Notes: a model not told the origin generated them from the sequence alone. Counted from the first letter of the stretch, positions 16,924 to 25,986 are shown. The stretch is 60,109 nt of DNA from Rhodobacteraceae bacterium Alg231-04 (GCA_900143635.1 FREY01000017.1:1-60109), one strand, 5' to 3'. Program-made: numbers and translations.

Positions 16924-17829
16924 TCAGGCCAGTTGTGATGCGCCGGACCAGTCTGCCCCGCGCGCACCTTTCAGAAAACCGTCCGACAGGCGGGCCTTGG
17001 GCCAGCCTGCGTGCAGGGCCGCCTCCAGTCCCGCGCCGTCCAGATCGCCATCCAGCCGTTGGCGATAAAGACCGCACAGCCCTGCGAAATCACCTGACTG
17101 TGGCGACAGACGCAGGGCGGACACGCCCGCATCCTGTAGGGTTTCGATCTGATGGGCAGCACTGGCATAGCTGTCTGACAGGGTCTGGATGCCGTTGATG
17201 ACCAGAAAGGGCTGGTCCTCAAGCGTTTTCACTTCCAGCCCATCAGGGTCGTCTTCGCAGGCGAACTGGCAATTGTCCTTGGGCCGGTTGTGATGGCGCG
17301 CATGATAGCAGCGCCCTGACACGGCCAAAGGCAGACGCCCGTGGCCCCATACCTCGATCTTTACACCAGTCTTGGCGCCGACCTCGGCCAAGGCCGCCAC
17401 CGATTCCAGCGGCAACTCAGGTGGCAGGCAGACGCGGGTCGCGCCGCGATTGGCCAGCCAGCCAAGGGTGCTTTCGTTATAGACATTGACCAGCGGGCCA
17501 ACAGAAAAGGCGGTGCCCTGCGGTATATGGGCCAGCGCCGAGAGGTCATTGATTTCGATCTCAACCCCCATTTCGGCCAGTGCCGCAGTCATCTTGCGCT
17601 CGCGTTTCAGGGTCACCAGCGCCAGGCTGGTCAGGGCGACCTCTTTGCCCGCGTCTTGTAACAGCTCCACCGCTTCGGGGATGCGGTCCTGAAAAAACGG
17701 CAAGCGTTTGGAGCAGACAACCTCGCCCAGCACAACGCGGGTCACCGGCGCCGTTACCAGATCACGGTAGAGCTTCAGCCAGTCATCGGCGGCCCAGAAG
17801 AATTGATTGGGGCCTACGGTCAGTTCCAT
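16924..17829 (-). CDS. ubiV: O2-independent ubiquinone hydroxylation protein UbiV (U32 family)
   Basis: A 301-residue member of the U32 peptidase-like family. Its cysteines C39, C174, C187 and C191 keep the 13- and 4-residue spacing of the [4Fe-4S] ligands I recall for Escherichia coli UbiV (C39, C180, C193, C197), in RCYHARHHNRPKDNCQFAC. UbiU and UbiV form a heterodimer that hydroxylates ubiquinone precursors without O2, using prephenate as oxygen donor. It follows ubiU by 3 bases on the same strand. The conserved cysteines distinguish it from true U32 proteases. Confidence 0.94.
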   Translation of the reverse strand: MELTVGPNQFFWAADDWLKLYRDLVTAPVTRVVLGEVVCSKRLPFFQDRIPEAVELLQDAGKEVALTSLALVTLKRERKMTAALAEMGVEIEINDLSALAHIPQGTAFSVGPLVNVYNESTLGWLANRGATRVCLPPELPLESVAALAEVGAKTGVKIEVWGHGRLPLAVSGRCYHARHHNRPKDNCQFACEDDPDGLEVKTLEDQPFLVINGIQTLSDSYASAAHQIETLQDAGVSALRLSPQSGDFAGLCGLYRQRLDGDLDGAGLEAALHAGWPKARLSDGFLKGARGADWSGASQLA

Positions 17830-17832
17830 CGC

Positions 17833-18810
17833 TTATCTCCAGGTCTTTTTGTAGGCGCCGGTGGTCACGGCTTGCCCTTCGCTGAGCCGGGCCAGCATGC
17901 CTTCGGGCATCGGCAATCCGGCTTCCAATGCGTCGGTGGCGGCGCGGAAATTTTTCACCACCTGCGCCACATAGGAGCGTGAGCGTTGGCGCCCCTCGAT
18001 CTTCAATGCGGTGACACCGGCCTTTTTCAGCTGCGGCATCAGCTGTTCGGCATTGAGGCTGACGGGATCTTCAAACAAATGGCCGGTCTTGGCCTCGGCG
18101 CTGAAACAGCCCTTGCAGAGCGTCGGGTAGGGGGCGGGTTCGCCCTGTGCGACACGGTGGATCACATAGCCGCCCAAACGCGCGTCCAGATCGGTACCCT
18201 CTTCGCGGTATTCCACGTGGCTGGGCGGTGAGCAGACGCCGTTCATATTGGGGGATTTGCCGGTCGCATATGAGGACAGCGAACAACGCCCCTCGGCCAT
18301 GACGCAGAGGCCGCCAAAGACAAAAACCTCGGTCTCGACATCGGTTTCGGCGTTGATTGCGGCGATCTCGGGCACCGACAGAACACGGGGCAGTACCACG
18401 CGTTTCACGCCAAATGCCTCGGCGTAGAAATTGATCATATCGGCATTGGCTGCGGCGGCCTGAACCGACAGGTGGCGGCGCAGGTTGGGGTGGTTTTCAG
18501 CCGCATAAGCCAGCAGGCCCAGATCGGCGAGGATCACCGCGTCCGCGCCGGCTGTTTCAGCGTCCGCCACCGCGCGGTGCCAGATGTCCTCGGCGCCGGC
18601 CCGCGGAAAGGTATTGATGGCCACCAGAACTTTGGAGCCATGCGAATGGGCGAAACGCACACCTTCCTGCATTTCTTCGCGGTCGAAGTTCAGGCCGGGG
18701 AAATTGCGGGCATTGGTTTCATCGGCAAAGCCGCAATAGATGGTATGGGCACCGGCCTTGACGGCGGCACGCAGGGCGGCAGGGGTGCCCGCGGGGCAGA
18801 CGATTTCCAT
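17833..18810 (-). CDS. ubiU: O2-independent ubiquinone hydroxylation protein UbiU (U32 family)
   Basis: A 325-residue U32-family protein. C169, C176, C193 and C232 fall at the same residue numbers as the iron-sulfur ligands I recall for Escherichia coli UbiU (GGLCVMAEGRCSLSSY, then GVCSPPS, then TLCKGC). With UbiV it forms the Fe-S heterodimer for oxygen-independent hydroxylation in ubiquinone synthesis. The start ATG directly abuts the ubiT stop. The gene order ubiT-U-V is the common one in proteobacteria that make ubiquinone anaerobically. Confidence 0.95.
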   Translation of the reverse strand: MEIVCPAGTPAALRAAVKAGAHTIYCGFADETNARNFPGLNFDREEMQEGVRFAHSHGSKVLVAINTFPRAGAEDIWHRAVADAETAGADAVILADLGLLAYAAENHPNLRRHLSVQAAAANADMINFYAEAFGVKRVVLPRVLSVPEIAAINAETDVETEVFVFGGLCVMAEGRCSLSSYATGKSPNMNGVCSPPSHVEYREEGTDLDARLGGYVIHRVAQGEPAPYPTLCKGCFSAEAKTGHLFEDPVSLNAEQLMPQLKKAGVTALKIEGRQRSRSYVAQVVKNFRAATDALEAGLPMPEGMLARLSEGQAVTTGAYKKTWR

Positions 18811-19347
18811 TCAGTAACCTTCTTCTTCGTGACGGGTGAGCGGCATGCCTGTTGTGCGCTCTCCCAGTTCGATCAACTGCCGGACGTAGCGGCCCAGCGG
18901 GCCCGCAATGGTTTGGGCCTCGCCTGCGAGATCCAGTTCGGCATCATCAATGGCGTTGCGCAGGGCCAGCACGGCCTCGGTATCGCCTTCGATCACCAGA
19001 TCGCGCGAAAAGAACAGCGCGTCGCCGTCATAGGCGCCGTGGACCAGCCCCAAAAGGGCCGCCAGCGGGCCGGCGATGCGGGCATCAGCCGTTGGGGCGC
19101 GCTGAACGCTGACCTTGGGGTCACCATTGCGCGGCTCCAGCAGGATCGCCAACGGCAGATCGGTTGGATCGATGACAAAGCGCGCCGATCCATACTGGCC
19201 CAGCCTGCGGAACAATCCGGGCTGCTGCTGCGCGATGCGGCGAGTGAACTGCGTCAGCAGCAAAGAGAGCGGCGCCATCGGCGCCAGACGCAACAACCGG
19301 GCAGGCGCTGCGGGAAACACGGGAATTGAACTATGGTCGAGCGGCAA
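18811..19347 (-). CDS. ubiT: Ubiquinone anaerobic biosynthesis accessory factor UbiT (SCP2 domain)
   Basis: A 178-residue protein with an SCP2-type lipid-binding domain, near the length of Escherichia coli UbiT. The segment LFFSRDLVIEGDTEAVLAL closely resembles the Escherichia coli sequence around FFQRRLVIEGDTE. UbiT binds isoprenoid quinone intermediates and is needed for oxygen-independent ubiquinone synthesis. The first usable start is a TTG at 19347, with GGAG just upstream; the rare start may keep expression low. It is the first gene of the operon ubiT-ubiU-ubiV-nnrS-DUF2478. Confidence 0.92.
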   Translation of the reverse strand: MPLDHSSIPVFPAAPARLLRLAPMAPLSLLLTQFTRRIAQQQPGLFRRLGQYGSARFVIDPTDLPLAILLEPRNGDPKVSVQRAPTADARIAGPLAALLGLVHGAYDGDALFFSRDLVIEGDTEAVLALRNAIDDAELDLAGEAQTIAGPLGRYVRQLIELGERTTGMPLTRHEEEGY

Positions 19348-19365
19348 AACTCCATCCTCGGCTGT

Positions 19366-19383
19366 TTTTGGCGCGTGCCAAAA
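19366..19383. promoter_or_regulatory. Second 5-4-5 dyad near the ubiT promoter
   Basis: TTTTGGC-GCGT-GCCAAAA has perfect 7-base arms and the TTG-N8-CAA geometry reported for NnrR/Crp-Fnr family sites. It lies 19-36 bases upstream of ubiT, where a transcript driven by the neighbouring dyad at 19410 would begin, so it could be a repressing site or a separate activator site. The regulator identity is unknown. Confidence 0.5.
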
Positions 19384-19409
19384 GGGGTAGCGGCCTTGGG
19401 CGGGACTGC

Positions 19410-19427
19410 GTTTGAGCTAGCTCAAAC
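19410..19427. promoter_or_regulatory. FNR/NnrR-type anaerobox shared by ubiT and ubiD operons
   Basis: GTTTGAGCTAGCTCAAAC is a perfect 18-base palindrome whose core TTGAG-CTAG-CTCAA has the 5-4-5 layout of Crp/Fnr-family boxes. Its centre (19418.5) is about 40 bases upstream of a transcription start predicted from a -10-like GCTAAT at 19446-19451, the class II position, giving a ~22-base leader for ubiD. The same site could activate ubiT leftward. FnrL or NnrR are the likely binders. Confidence 0.8.
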
Positions 19428-19481
19428 TGATGCCGGTTCTTTGCTGCTAATCGCAGATCATCGCCAGCCAAGGGGCCAAAA

Positions 19482-20990
19482 ATGAGAGATTTTCCGCCGT
19501 TTCGCGATCTGCGTGGCTTTCTGGACTGGTGTGACGGCACCGGGCAGCTGGCTGAAATCGACACGCCCGTCGCCACCACACATCAGATGACGGCCGTACA
19601 CCGGCAGGTGCTTGAGGCAGGCGGCCCGGTGCTGCGCTTCACACAGCCCGTGCTGGACGGCGGCAACTGTGCGGACATGCCCGTTATCACCAATCTTTTT
19701 GGCACCACGGCGCGGGTTTGCGCCGGGCTGGGGATCAAGGAAGAGCGGCTGAGCGAGCTGGGAGAGTTCCTTGCTGCGCTGCGTGCACCGACACCACCGG
19801 ACGGGTTGCGCGATGCGCTGTCACGCTGGCCGATGCTGAAGGCGGCGCTGGCCACCCGGCCCAAGGTGACAAAATCCGCCCCCTCACAAGAGGTGGTACT
19901 GGAAGGGGCGGAGGTGGATCTTGGCCAGATCCCGGTGCAGACCCACTGGCCGAGCGATGCCGGGCCGCTGGTCACCTGGCCGGTTGTGATCACCCGGCCG
20001 ATGGATGCGGAACCCGACGCACTGAACCGCTATAACGCCGGCGTCTACCGTGCGCAGGTGCTGGATCACAGCCGGATGATCATGCGCTGGCTGCCGCATC
20101 GCGGTGGTGCGGCCCACCACCGCAGCTGGCAGCAACAGGGTGAAAAGATGCCGGTTGCCATCGCCCTGGGCTGCGATCCCTCCACCTTGTTGGCCGCCGC
20201 TTTGCCCTTGCCCGAAACAGTGTCTGAATTGACCTTTGCAGGCGCGCTCAGCGGCACGCGCCCGCGCTTTGCCAAGGCCAAGACCCTGCCCCTGATGGTG
20301 CCTGCGGATGCCGAAATGGTGATCGAAGGTTGGGTGTCGCCGGATGCCACGGCCCCCGAAGGCCCCTTTGGGGATCACACCGGCTATTACAACGCCGCCG
20401 AGCCTTTCCCGGTGATGGAGGTGACGGCGATCACCCACCGGCGCGATCCGCTATATCTGTCGACGTTTACCGGCCGACCACCAGATGAACCGGCCATCAT
20501 TGGCGAGGTGTTCAACAAGCTGGCTCTGCCCACCATACGCGCCCAGATCCCCGAGGTGCATGACCTGTGGTTGCCACCGGCAGCCTGCTCCTACCGGATG
20601 GCCGTGGTGAGCATCAACAAGCGTTATCCAGGCCAGGCGCGCCGGGTGATGATGGCCCTGTGGGGGATGCTGCCGCAATTCAGCTATACCAAGATGGTGA
20701 TTGTGGTGGATGAAGACATCGACCCGGCCAATTGGGACGATATCGCCTGGGCTCTGGCCACGCGGATGGACCCGTCCCGAGACGTGATGATGCTGGAGAA
20801 TACGCCGATGGATTACCTCGACTTTGCCTCGCCACAGCCCGGTCTTGCCGGCAAGATGGGCATCGATGCCACCAATAAGGTCGGCGCGGAAACCACCCGC
20901 GACTGGGGCGAGGTCATGCAGACTGCGCCCGAAGATGCGGCCTTTGCAGCCGATCTGTTGTCGCGGCTCATGCCAGAGTTGAACTCATGA
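19482..20990 (+). CDS. ubiD: UbiD-family 4-hydroxy-3-polyprenylbenzoate decarboxylase
   Basis: A 502-residue UbiD-family decarboxylase that uses prenylated FMN to decarboxylate the polyprenyl-hydroxybenzoate intermediate of ubiquinone synthesis. Visible signatures include RYNAGVYRAQVLD (prFMN/metal site region), GCDPSTLLAA, the EGPFGDHTGYYN motif holding the catalytic Glu region, and VVVDEDIDPANWDDIAWALATR near the C-terminus. It overlaps ubiX by 4 bases and is divergent from ubiTUV, so both halves of a quinone module share one control region. Confidence 0.94.
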   Translation: MRDFPPFRDLRGFLDWCDGTGQLAEIDTPVATTHQMTAVHRQVLEAGGPVLRFTQPVLDGGNCADMPVITNLFGTTARVCAGLGIKEERLSELGEFLAALRAPTPPDGLRDALSRWPMLKAALATRPKVTKSAPSQEVVLEGAEVDLGQIPVQTHWPSDAGPLVTWPVVITRPMDAEPDALNRYNAGVYRAQVLDHSRMIMRWLPHRGGAAHHRSWQQQGEKMPVAIALGCDPSTLLAAALPLPETVSELTFAGALSGTRPRFAKAKTLPLMVPADAEMVIEGWVSPDATAPEGPFGDHTGYYNAAEPFPVMEVTAITHRRDPLYLSTFTGRPPDEPAIIGEVFNKLALPTIRAQIPEVHDLWLPPAACSYRMAVVSINKRYPGQARRVMMALWGMLPQFSYTKMVIVVDEDIDPANWDDIAWALATRMDPSRDVMMLENTPMDYLDFASPQPGLAGKMGIDATNKVGAETTRDWGEVMQTAPEDAAFAADLLSRLMPELNS

Positions 20991-21562
20991 GCGCGCCGCG
21001 GGTTGTATTGGGCATTTCCGGCGCCTCTGGGGCAATGCTGGGCCTGTCGGCGGCACGCCAGCTGACGGCGCTGGGCGCCCAAACCGATCTGGTTGTCAGC
21101 GCGGCTGCGGAACGGACAATAGCAGAGGAATGCGGCACCGGGGCCTGGGAGGAATTGCAAAGGTTGGCGGCCCGTGTGCATCCGCTCAGCGATATTGGCG
21201 CCAGTATTGCGTCGGGCTCGGTTCCTGTTGCGGGGATGATCGTCGCGCCCTGTTCGATGCGCACGTTGGCGGCGGTGGCACATGGGCTGGATGACAATCT
21301 GCTGACCCGTGCGGCCTCGGTCCAGTTGAAGGAACGGCGCAGGCTGGTCCTGCTGGCGCGCGAAACACCGCTGACACTGGCGCATCTGCGCAATATGACC
21401 GCAGTAACAGAGATGGGCGCCGTGGTCATGCCGCCAGCCCCCGCCTTTTATCTGCATCCCAAATCGGTAGCGGAAATCGCCGACCAGATCGCCGCGCGCG
21501 CGGTTGATCTGTTGCGCATCGCCGAACCATCGGCGGCGCGCTGGTCCGGCTCAGACCTCTGA
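20987..21562 (+). CDS. ubiX: UbiX flavin prenyltransferase
   Basis: A 191-residue flavoprotein that prenylates FMN for UbiD, from dimethylallyl phosphate. Characteristic motifs are the N-terminal VLGISGASGAMLGL phosphate-binding loop, a DIGASIASGS segment, APCSMRTLAAVAHG, and RRLVLLARETPL. It is coupled to ubiD through an ATGA overlap. Its last 12 bases overlap the 3' end of the convergent transporter gene. Confidence 0.95.
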   Translation: MSAPRVVLGISGASGAMLGLSAARQLTALGAQTDLVVSAAAERTIAEECGTGAWEELQRLAARVHPLSDIGASIASGSVPVAGMIVAPCSMRTLAAVAHGLDDNLLTRAASVQLKERRRLVLLARETPLTLAHLRNMTAVTEMGAVVMPPAPAFYLHPKSVAEIADQIAARAVDLLRIAEPSAARWSGSDL

Positions 21563-22552
21563 GCCGGAGGCGGCCTGATGCGCGCCCGGCGCCGGCGGCA
21601 TCCCTTCCGGCGTAAGCGGCTTGGGCCGGGTTGAGGGGCCGGTGTCGACCCGCATGTTGGGGGTGCGCAAAACCGGGTTGCGATCCGACACATCCTCGCG
21701 GCTTTCGCGCCAGACAACAAACACACCCGACAGGATGATGATCGAGGCGCCGATGCCAACATAGATGTCGGGTGTTTCGTTGAAGAAAAGCGCGCCAAAC
21801 AGCGTCGCCCAGATGATCTGGCTGTACTGGCTGGGCGCCACCAGCGCGGCGGGCGCGGCCCGGTAGGCGGCGATGATCATATGCTGTGCGATCACCGACA
21901 GGATGGCGACCGCCGCCATCATGCCGAGGTGACCCAGTGTTGGCGGCACATAGACCTGCGGCATGACCGCCGCCATTGCGATCACAGACAGCAGCATCGG
22001 GTAGAGGATCATCACCGCGGATCGCTCTGATTTGCCGACCTTGCGGACCAGGATATTTGAAAGCGCGCCGGAGAACGCGCCGATCAGCGCGGCACCATGA
22101 GCCAGCGTCAATTCGGTAGAGCCGGGGCGCAGAACGACAATCACACCGACAAGCCCGATGCCCACCGCAGCCCAACGCTGGGCCCGCACTGTTTCCCCCA
22201 GCAGCGGCACCGACAGAACGGTGATGAACAGCGGAACGGTAAAGAGGATCGAATAGACCTCGGCCATGGGCAGGTTGGCAAAGGCGTAGAAGGTTCCCGA
22301 CATGGCGGCGATCATCAGGCCCGATCGCAGCAGGATCAGCCAGGGATGATGCGGCAGGAAGTTATCCACCTTGCGGTCGGCCAGCATCACCACGGTCATT
22401 GGCACAAAGGAGAGCAGCGTGGTGAAGAAAATGATCTGGAAAACGGAATAGGTGCCGCCCAGCGTTTTGATCAGCGCATCGTGGGTGGCAAAAAAGGCAA
22501 AGCCGAGAAAGGCAAGAAAAATGCCTTGGATTTTAGGCTGGGGCGCACGCAT
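21551..22552 (-). CDS. DMT-superfamily (EamA) transporter
   Basis: A 333-residue membrane protein of the drug/metabolite transporter superfamily with about ten helices in two EamA repeats, starting IQGIFLAFLGFAFFATHDALIKTL and with PLAEVYSILFTVPLFI-like and ALVAPSQYSQIIWA helices. A ~50-residue polar C-terminal tail follows (SREDVSD onward). I use the ATG at 22552, with GGAG 9 bases upstream; a longer frame begins at 22606. The substrate is unknown. It is convergent with ubiX and probably not functionally tied to it. Confidence 0.88.
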   Translation of the reverse strand: MRAPQPKIQGIFLAFLGFAFFATHDALIKTLGGTYSVFQIIFFTTLLSFVPMTVVMLADRKVDNFLPHHPWLILLRSGLMIAAMSGTFYAFANLPMAEVYSILFTVPLFITVLSVPLLGETVRAQRWAAVGIGLVGVIVVLRPGSTELTLAHGAALIGAFSGALSNILVRKVGKSERSAVMILYPMLLSVIAMAAVMPQVYVPPTLGHLGMMAAVAILSVIAQHMIIAAYRAAPAALVAPSQYSQIIWATLFGALFFNETPDIYVGIGASIIILSGVFVVWRESREDVSDRNPVLRTPNMRVDTGPSTRPKPLTPEGMPPAPGAHQAASGSEV

Positions 22553-22667
22553 GTTTTGGGGTCTCCGCCGCTGCGGTTGGGGATTGGCGGCAAATTGAAC
22601 CGACAAACGTTACTTTGCAAGTGCAAGAGCGAGCGCTAACAGATTTCGCCGTTCCGCCGTCTCGTCC

Positions 22668-24275
22668 CTAGCCGTCGACACTCTCCATGCCCCAGGCTTG
22701 CAGCAACAGCGGCAGGGCCTGATCCCATGCCATCACACCTGACTTTTCGGCCCAGTTTTCATATTGGCGGATCATTGCTTTGGCGCGGGCTTCATCGCCG
22801 TGGATGAGATTGTGCAGCTCTGTCCGGTCGGCCTCCATATCGTAAAGCTCCCAATCCTGCCCGTGCAGGCGCACCAGTTTGAATTGGCCCCGACGGATTG
22901 CGGCGTTGCCTTCGTGTTCAAAGAAGATCGGCTGTTCGCGGCTCCAGTCCTTGCCGTTGAACAGGTCCAGCAGGCTTTCGCCCTGTGGCGTCTGAATATG
23001 GTGTCCGTCCAACTCGCTCACCGCTTTGGTCCCGGTCGCGGCGAGAATTGTTGGCAGTATGTCGGCCACATGGCAGGCTGCCTGCGCTGTGTCGCGCGCT
23101 CCAAACCCGTTTGGCCAATGGGCCACCAGCGGGGTGGAGATACCACCTTCGTGGACATAGTGTTTGAACAGTCGGAATGGCGCATTGGAGACATTGGCCC
23201 AGGGCTTGTCATAGCTCTGGAATGTACGGGCGCTGCCAGGGCGCAGATCCGGCACGTTGCCCATGGTGACCTTCTGGCCGTCATGGGTGATGTCCGGATA
23301 GAACTGGGCCCAGCCATCTTCGGCCATGAATTCCGCACAGCCGCCATTGTCCGACAGGAACAGGATCAGCGTATCTTCGTACTGGTTCAGACGTTTGAGT
23401 GCCTTTATCAGCGTACCAATCGACTGATCCATCCGGTCGACCATCGCTGCATAGGTGGCCATCTTGCTGGCCTCCCAGTCCTTGTGGCCTTCGACCTCCC
23501 AAGGGTGAACCCCGGTATCGCGCGGCGAAATTTCCCAGTTGGACTGGAACAGCCCGGTGGCATTCATCGTTTCATGGCGGGCGGTGCGGATGGCATCCCA
23601 GCCTTTGTCGTAGGTCCCGTCATATTTGGCGATGTCTTCGGGGTGGGCATGCAGCGGCCAATGGGGAGCCGCATGGGCCAGATAAAGAAAGAAAGGCTTT
23701 TCGTCTTCCACACAGTCTTCGATCATGCCAATGGCCTTGGAGGTGATGGCATCAGTGAAATAAAAATCCTCCGATGGCACCTCGATGCGGCTGTCGTCCT
23801 CCATCAAGTAGTGAGGCGAAAAGAAATGTGTGGCCCCATCCATGATGCCAAAAAACCTGTCAAAACCGCGCTGGCGCGGCGTTGGATGCTCGATGTCTCC
23901 CGGTCGCCAGCTGTCATAATCGCGGGCGTCGAAATCGCCTGCCACATGCCACTTGCCCGCCATCAGCGTGCGGTAGCCGCTGGCGTGCAGGTGTTCAGCG
24001 ATGGTGGCGCTGTCATTGCGCAGGAACCCTTGGTAGGCAGGCGTGCCCAGATTGGCACCCATATGACCGATGCCTGCATCATGAGGGTAAAGACCGGTCA
24101 ACAATGAGGCACGCGTCGGACAGCAGCGGGCGCAATTATACATTGAACTCAGCAAGGCGCCGTTCAGGGCCAGTTCGTCAATATTGGGCGTTTTGATCTC
24201 GGACCCTGTGCAGCCAAGATCGCCAAATCCCATGTCGTCGGCCAGAATGAGGATCACATTGGGTCTGCGGGTCAT
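22668..24275 (-). CDS. Type I sulfatase (arylsulfatase-like)
   Basis: A 535-residue formylglycine-dependent sulfatase. The N-terminus RPNVILILADDMGFGDLG carries the metal-binding aspartates. The activation motif C51-C-P-T-R55 followed by ASLLTGLYPH fits C-x-P-x-R, so Cys51 should be oxidised to formylglycine. LFLSDNGG supplies the later metal ligands. No signal peptide is evident, suggesting a cytoplasmic enzyme acting on an imported sulfate ester. No sulfatase-modifying enzyme is adjacent. It overlaps the upstream GMC oxidoreductase by 4 bases, so the two probably act in sequence: ester hydrolysis, then oxidation of the released alcohol (inference). Confidence 0.92.
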   Translation of the reverse strand: MTRRPNVILILADDMGFGDLGCTGSEIKTPNIDELALNGALLSSMYNCARCCPTRASLLTGLYPHDAGIGHMGANLGTPAYQGFLRNDSATIAEHLHASGYRTLMAGKWHVAGDFDARDYDSWRPGDIEHPTPRQRGFDRFFGIMDGATHFFSPHYLMEDDSRIEVPSEDFYFTDAITSKAIGMIEDCVEDEKPFFLYLAHAAPHWPLHAHPEDIAKYDGTYDKGWDAIRTARHETMNATGLFQSNWEISPRDTGVHPWEVEGHKDWEASKMATYAAMVDRMDQSIGTLIKALKRLNQYEDTLILFLSDNGGCAEFMAEDGWAQFYPDITHDGQKVTMGNVPDLRPGSARTFQSYDKPWANVSNAPFRLFKHYVHEGGISTPLVAHWPNGFGARDTAQAACHVADILPTILAATGTKAVSELDGHHIQTPQGESLLDLFNGKDWSREQPIFFEHEGNAAIRRGQFKLVRLHGQDWELYDMEADRTELHNLIHGDEARAKAMIRQYENWAEKSGVMAWDQALPLLLQAWGMESVDG

Positions 24276-25957
24276 GACTGTGCTTTCTCAGCGTCATCCG
24301 GACGGCTGTAGGATTGCGTGCCATTGTCTTCTAGCACCATGTCGGCAGCGCGGGCGGCTAGCATCATGGTGGGGGCGTTGGTGTTGCCCGAGGTGATGTT
24401 GGGAAAGGCCGAGGCGTCGATGACGCGCAGCCCGGCCAGCCCGTGCACCCGCAGGCGGAAGTCGAGAACGGAATCGCTGGCATCGCGGCCCATGCGGCAG
24501 GTGCAGGTGGGGTGAAACACGGTTCCGGCGCGCGCCCGGAAATCCTCCAGCAGGGCGTCATCATCCATGTCCGCCAGATAGGGCGCGCGCGGTGCGCGGA
24601 TAACAGATTGCATCGACGGCGTTGCGGCCAGCTGCTGAAGAAGACGGCCGGCGCGGATGGCAGTGGCGCGGTCCTCTGCGGTGGAAAGGGAATTGGGCTG
24701 GATCAGCGGGGCCTCGTTCGGATCGGCAGAGCGCAGCGTCACCTCACCGCGGCTGGTCGGACGGCTGGGCTGCGCGCAAAGAAGGAAGCCGTTGTCCCGG
24801 TCGATTTTCGGTTTGCCACTGGGCAGCGTCGCATAAGAGGCCGGGTTGCAGTAGATCTGCACATCCGGCACCTCAGCCCCTTTGGTGCGGGCAAAGCCGC
24901 TGCATTGGTTGACTGGTACACTCAGCGGGCCTTTGCGGGTCAGCACATAGCGCAGCCCGGCAGCAAACTGCCCCCATCGGCCGCCAAGCGAGGCATTGAG
25001 GGTCGCCGTATTGGCCCAGAAGAAATGCGAAATGGCCAGATGATCCTGCAAGCCTCGGCCCACCTGCGGCAGGTCGTGCTGCACGTCGATGCCATGGGAT
25101 TTCAGCATTGCGGCCGGGCCAATGCCAGACAGATGCAGCAATTGGGGCGAGTTGACGGCTCCGGCGCTGAGGATCACTTCGCGGGCCGCGCTGGCGTCGT
25201 GGCCACGACCGCTTAGACGGTATCGGATCCCGGCAGCTCTGCGGCCGTTCAGAAGCACCTTATCGACCTGTGCATTGCGGATCACTGTCAGGTTCTTGCG
25301 CCGCAAAGCGGGGCGCAGAAAAGCGTCGGCGGCAGACCAGCGGCGGCCGTTCTTGACGGTGCTGCGCACATGGGCCAGCCCTTCGCCCGGCGTGCCGGTC
25401 TGCGCCCCCTGCGGCAAGGCATTCATGTTGTCTGACGCGGGCCAGCCCATGTCACGCGCGGCGTTCAGGAAGTTCTGGGTGAACGGATGCATTTGCTTGC
25501 ACAGATCGGTCACAATGACGGGGCCATGCCCGCTTTGGTCTTGGCGCCCGTCGCGGTCTGGCCCGATATTGCATTCAAGGGCTTCGTAACGGCGGCGCAC
25601 CGCGTCCCAACCCCAGCCCTCGGCGCCGGCCGATACCCAGTCGTCAAAGTCATGGGGCAAGCCGCGGGCATAGGCCATGGCATTGATCGAACTGGACCCG
25701 CCGATCAGCTTGCCGCGCGGCCAATACCCTTCGCGCCCTTTCAGACCGGGATCGGGCGCGGCCCAGTAGCGCCAGTTCACTGCCGGGTCGGAAAAGGTGA
25801 ACCCATAGCCAACCGGGATCTTCACCCAGGCCCGCAGATCACTGCCGCCGGCCTCGAGCAGCAGAACCTGATAACGGCCGCAGGCGGTCAGCCGGTCGGC
25901 AAGAACGCAACCGGCTGAGCCTGCGCCCACGATGATAAAGTCAAAATTGTCTGCCAC
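24272..25957 (-). CDS. GMC-family FAD oxidoreductase (choline dehydrogenase-like)
   Basis: A 561-residue glucose-methanol-choline oxidoreductase. The ADP-binding fold is at the start (FIIVGAGSAGCVLADRLT). GMC signature 1 is GKLIGGSSSINAMAYARG (about 85-105), signature 2 includes LSAGAVNSPQLLHLSGIG, and the C-terminal catalytic HPTCTCRMG segment is followed by NTNAPTMMLAARAADM. It oxidises an alcohol, with the electron acceptor unknown. The GTG start at 25957 is in the proper frame; a nearby ATG is out of frame. It is the first gene of a two-gene operon with the sulfatase and is divergent from a LysR regulator. Confidence 0.93.
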   Translation of the reverse strand: MADNFDFIIVGAGSAGCVLADRLTACGRYQVLLLEAGGSDLRAWVKIPVGYGFTFSDPAVNWRYWAAPDPGLKGREGYWPRGKLIGGSSSINAMAYARGLPHDFDDWVSAGAEGWGWDAVRRRYEALECNIGPDRDGRQDQSGHGPVIVTDLCKQMHPFTQNFLNAARDMGWPASDNMNALPQGAQTGTPGEGLAHVRSTVKNGRRWSAADAFLRPALRRKNLTVIRNAQVDKVLLNGRRAAGIRYRLSGRGHDASAAREVILSAGAVNSPQLLHLSGIGPAAMLKSHGIDVQHDLPQVGRGLQDHLAISHFFWANTATLNASLGGRWGQFAAGLRYVLTRKGPLSVPVNQCSGFARTKGAEVPDVQIYCNPASYATLPSGKPKIDRDNGFLLCAQPSRPTSRGEVTLRSADPNEAPLIQPNSLSTAEDRATAIRAGRLLQQLAATPSMQSVIRAPRAPYLADMDDDALLEDFRARAGTVFHPTCTCRMGRDASDSVLDFRLRVHGLAGLRVIDASAFPNITSGNTNAPTMMLAARAADMVLEDNGTQSYSRPDDAEKAQS

Positions 25958-25986
25958 GGCCCTGCATTCATAAGAATTTTCTGGAC

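Noticed and set aside
16924-18810. U32 proteases or tRNA-hydroxylating TrhP
   Set aside because: The Cys positions match UbiU and UbiV, and the adjacent ubiT with an SCP2 domain settles the assignment.
22764-24107. A 447-codon plus-strand frame over the sulfatase
   Set aside because: Shadow of the sulfatase gene, without family resemblance.
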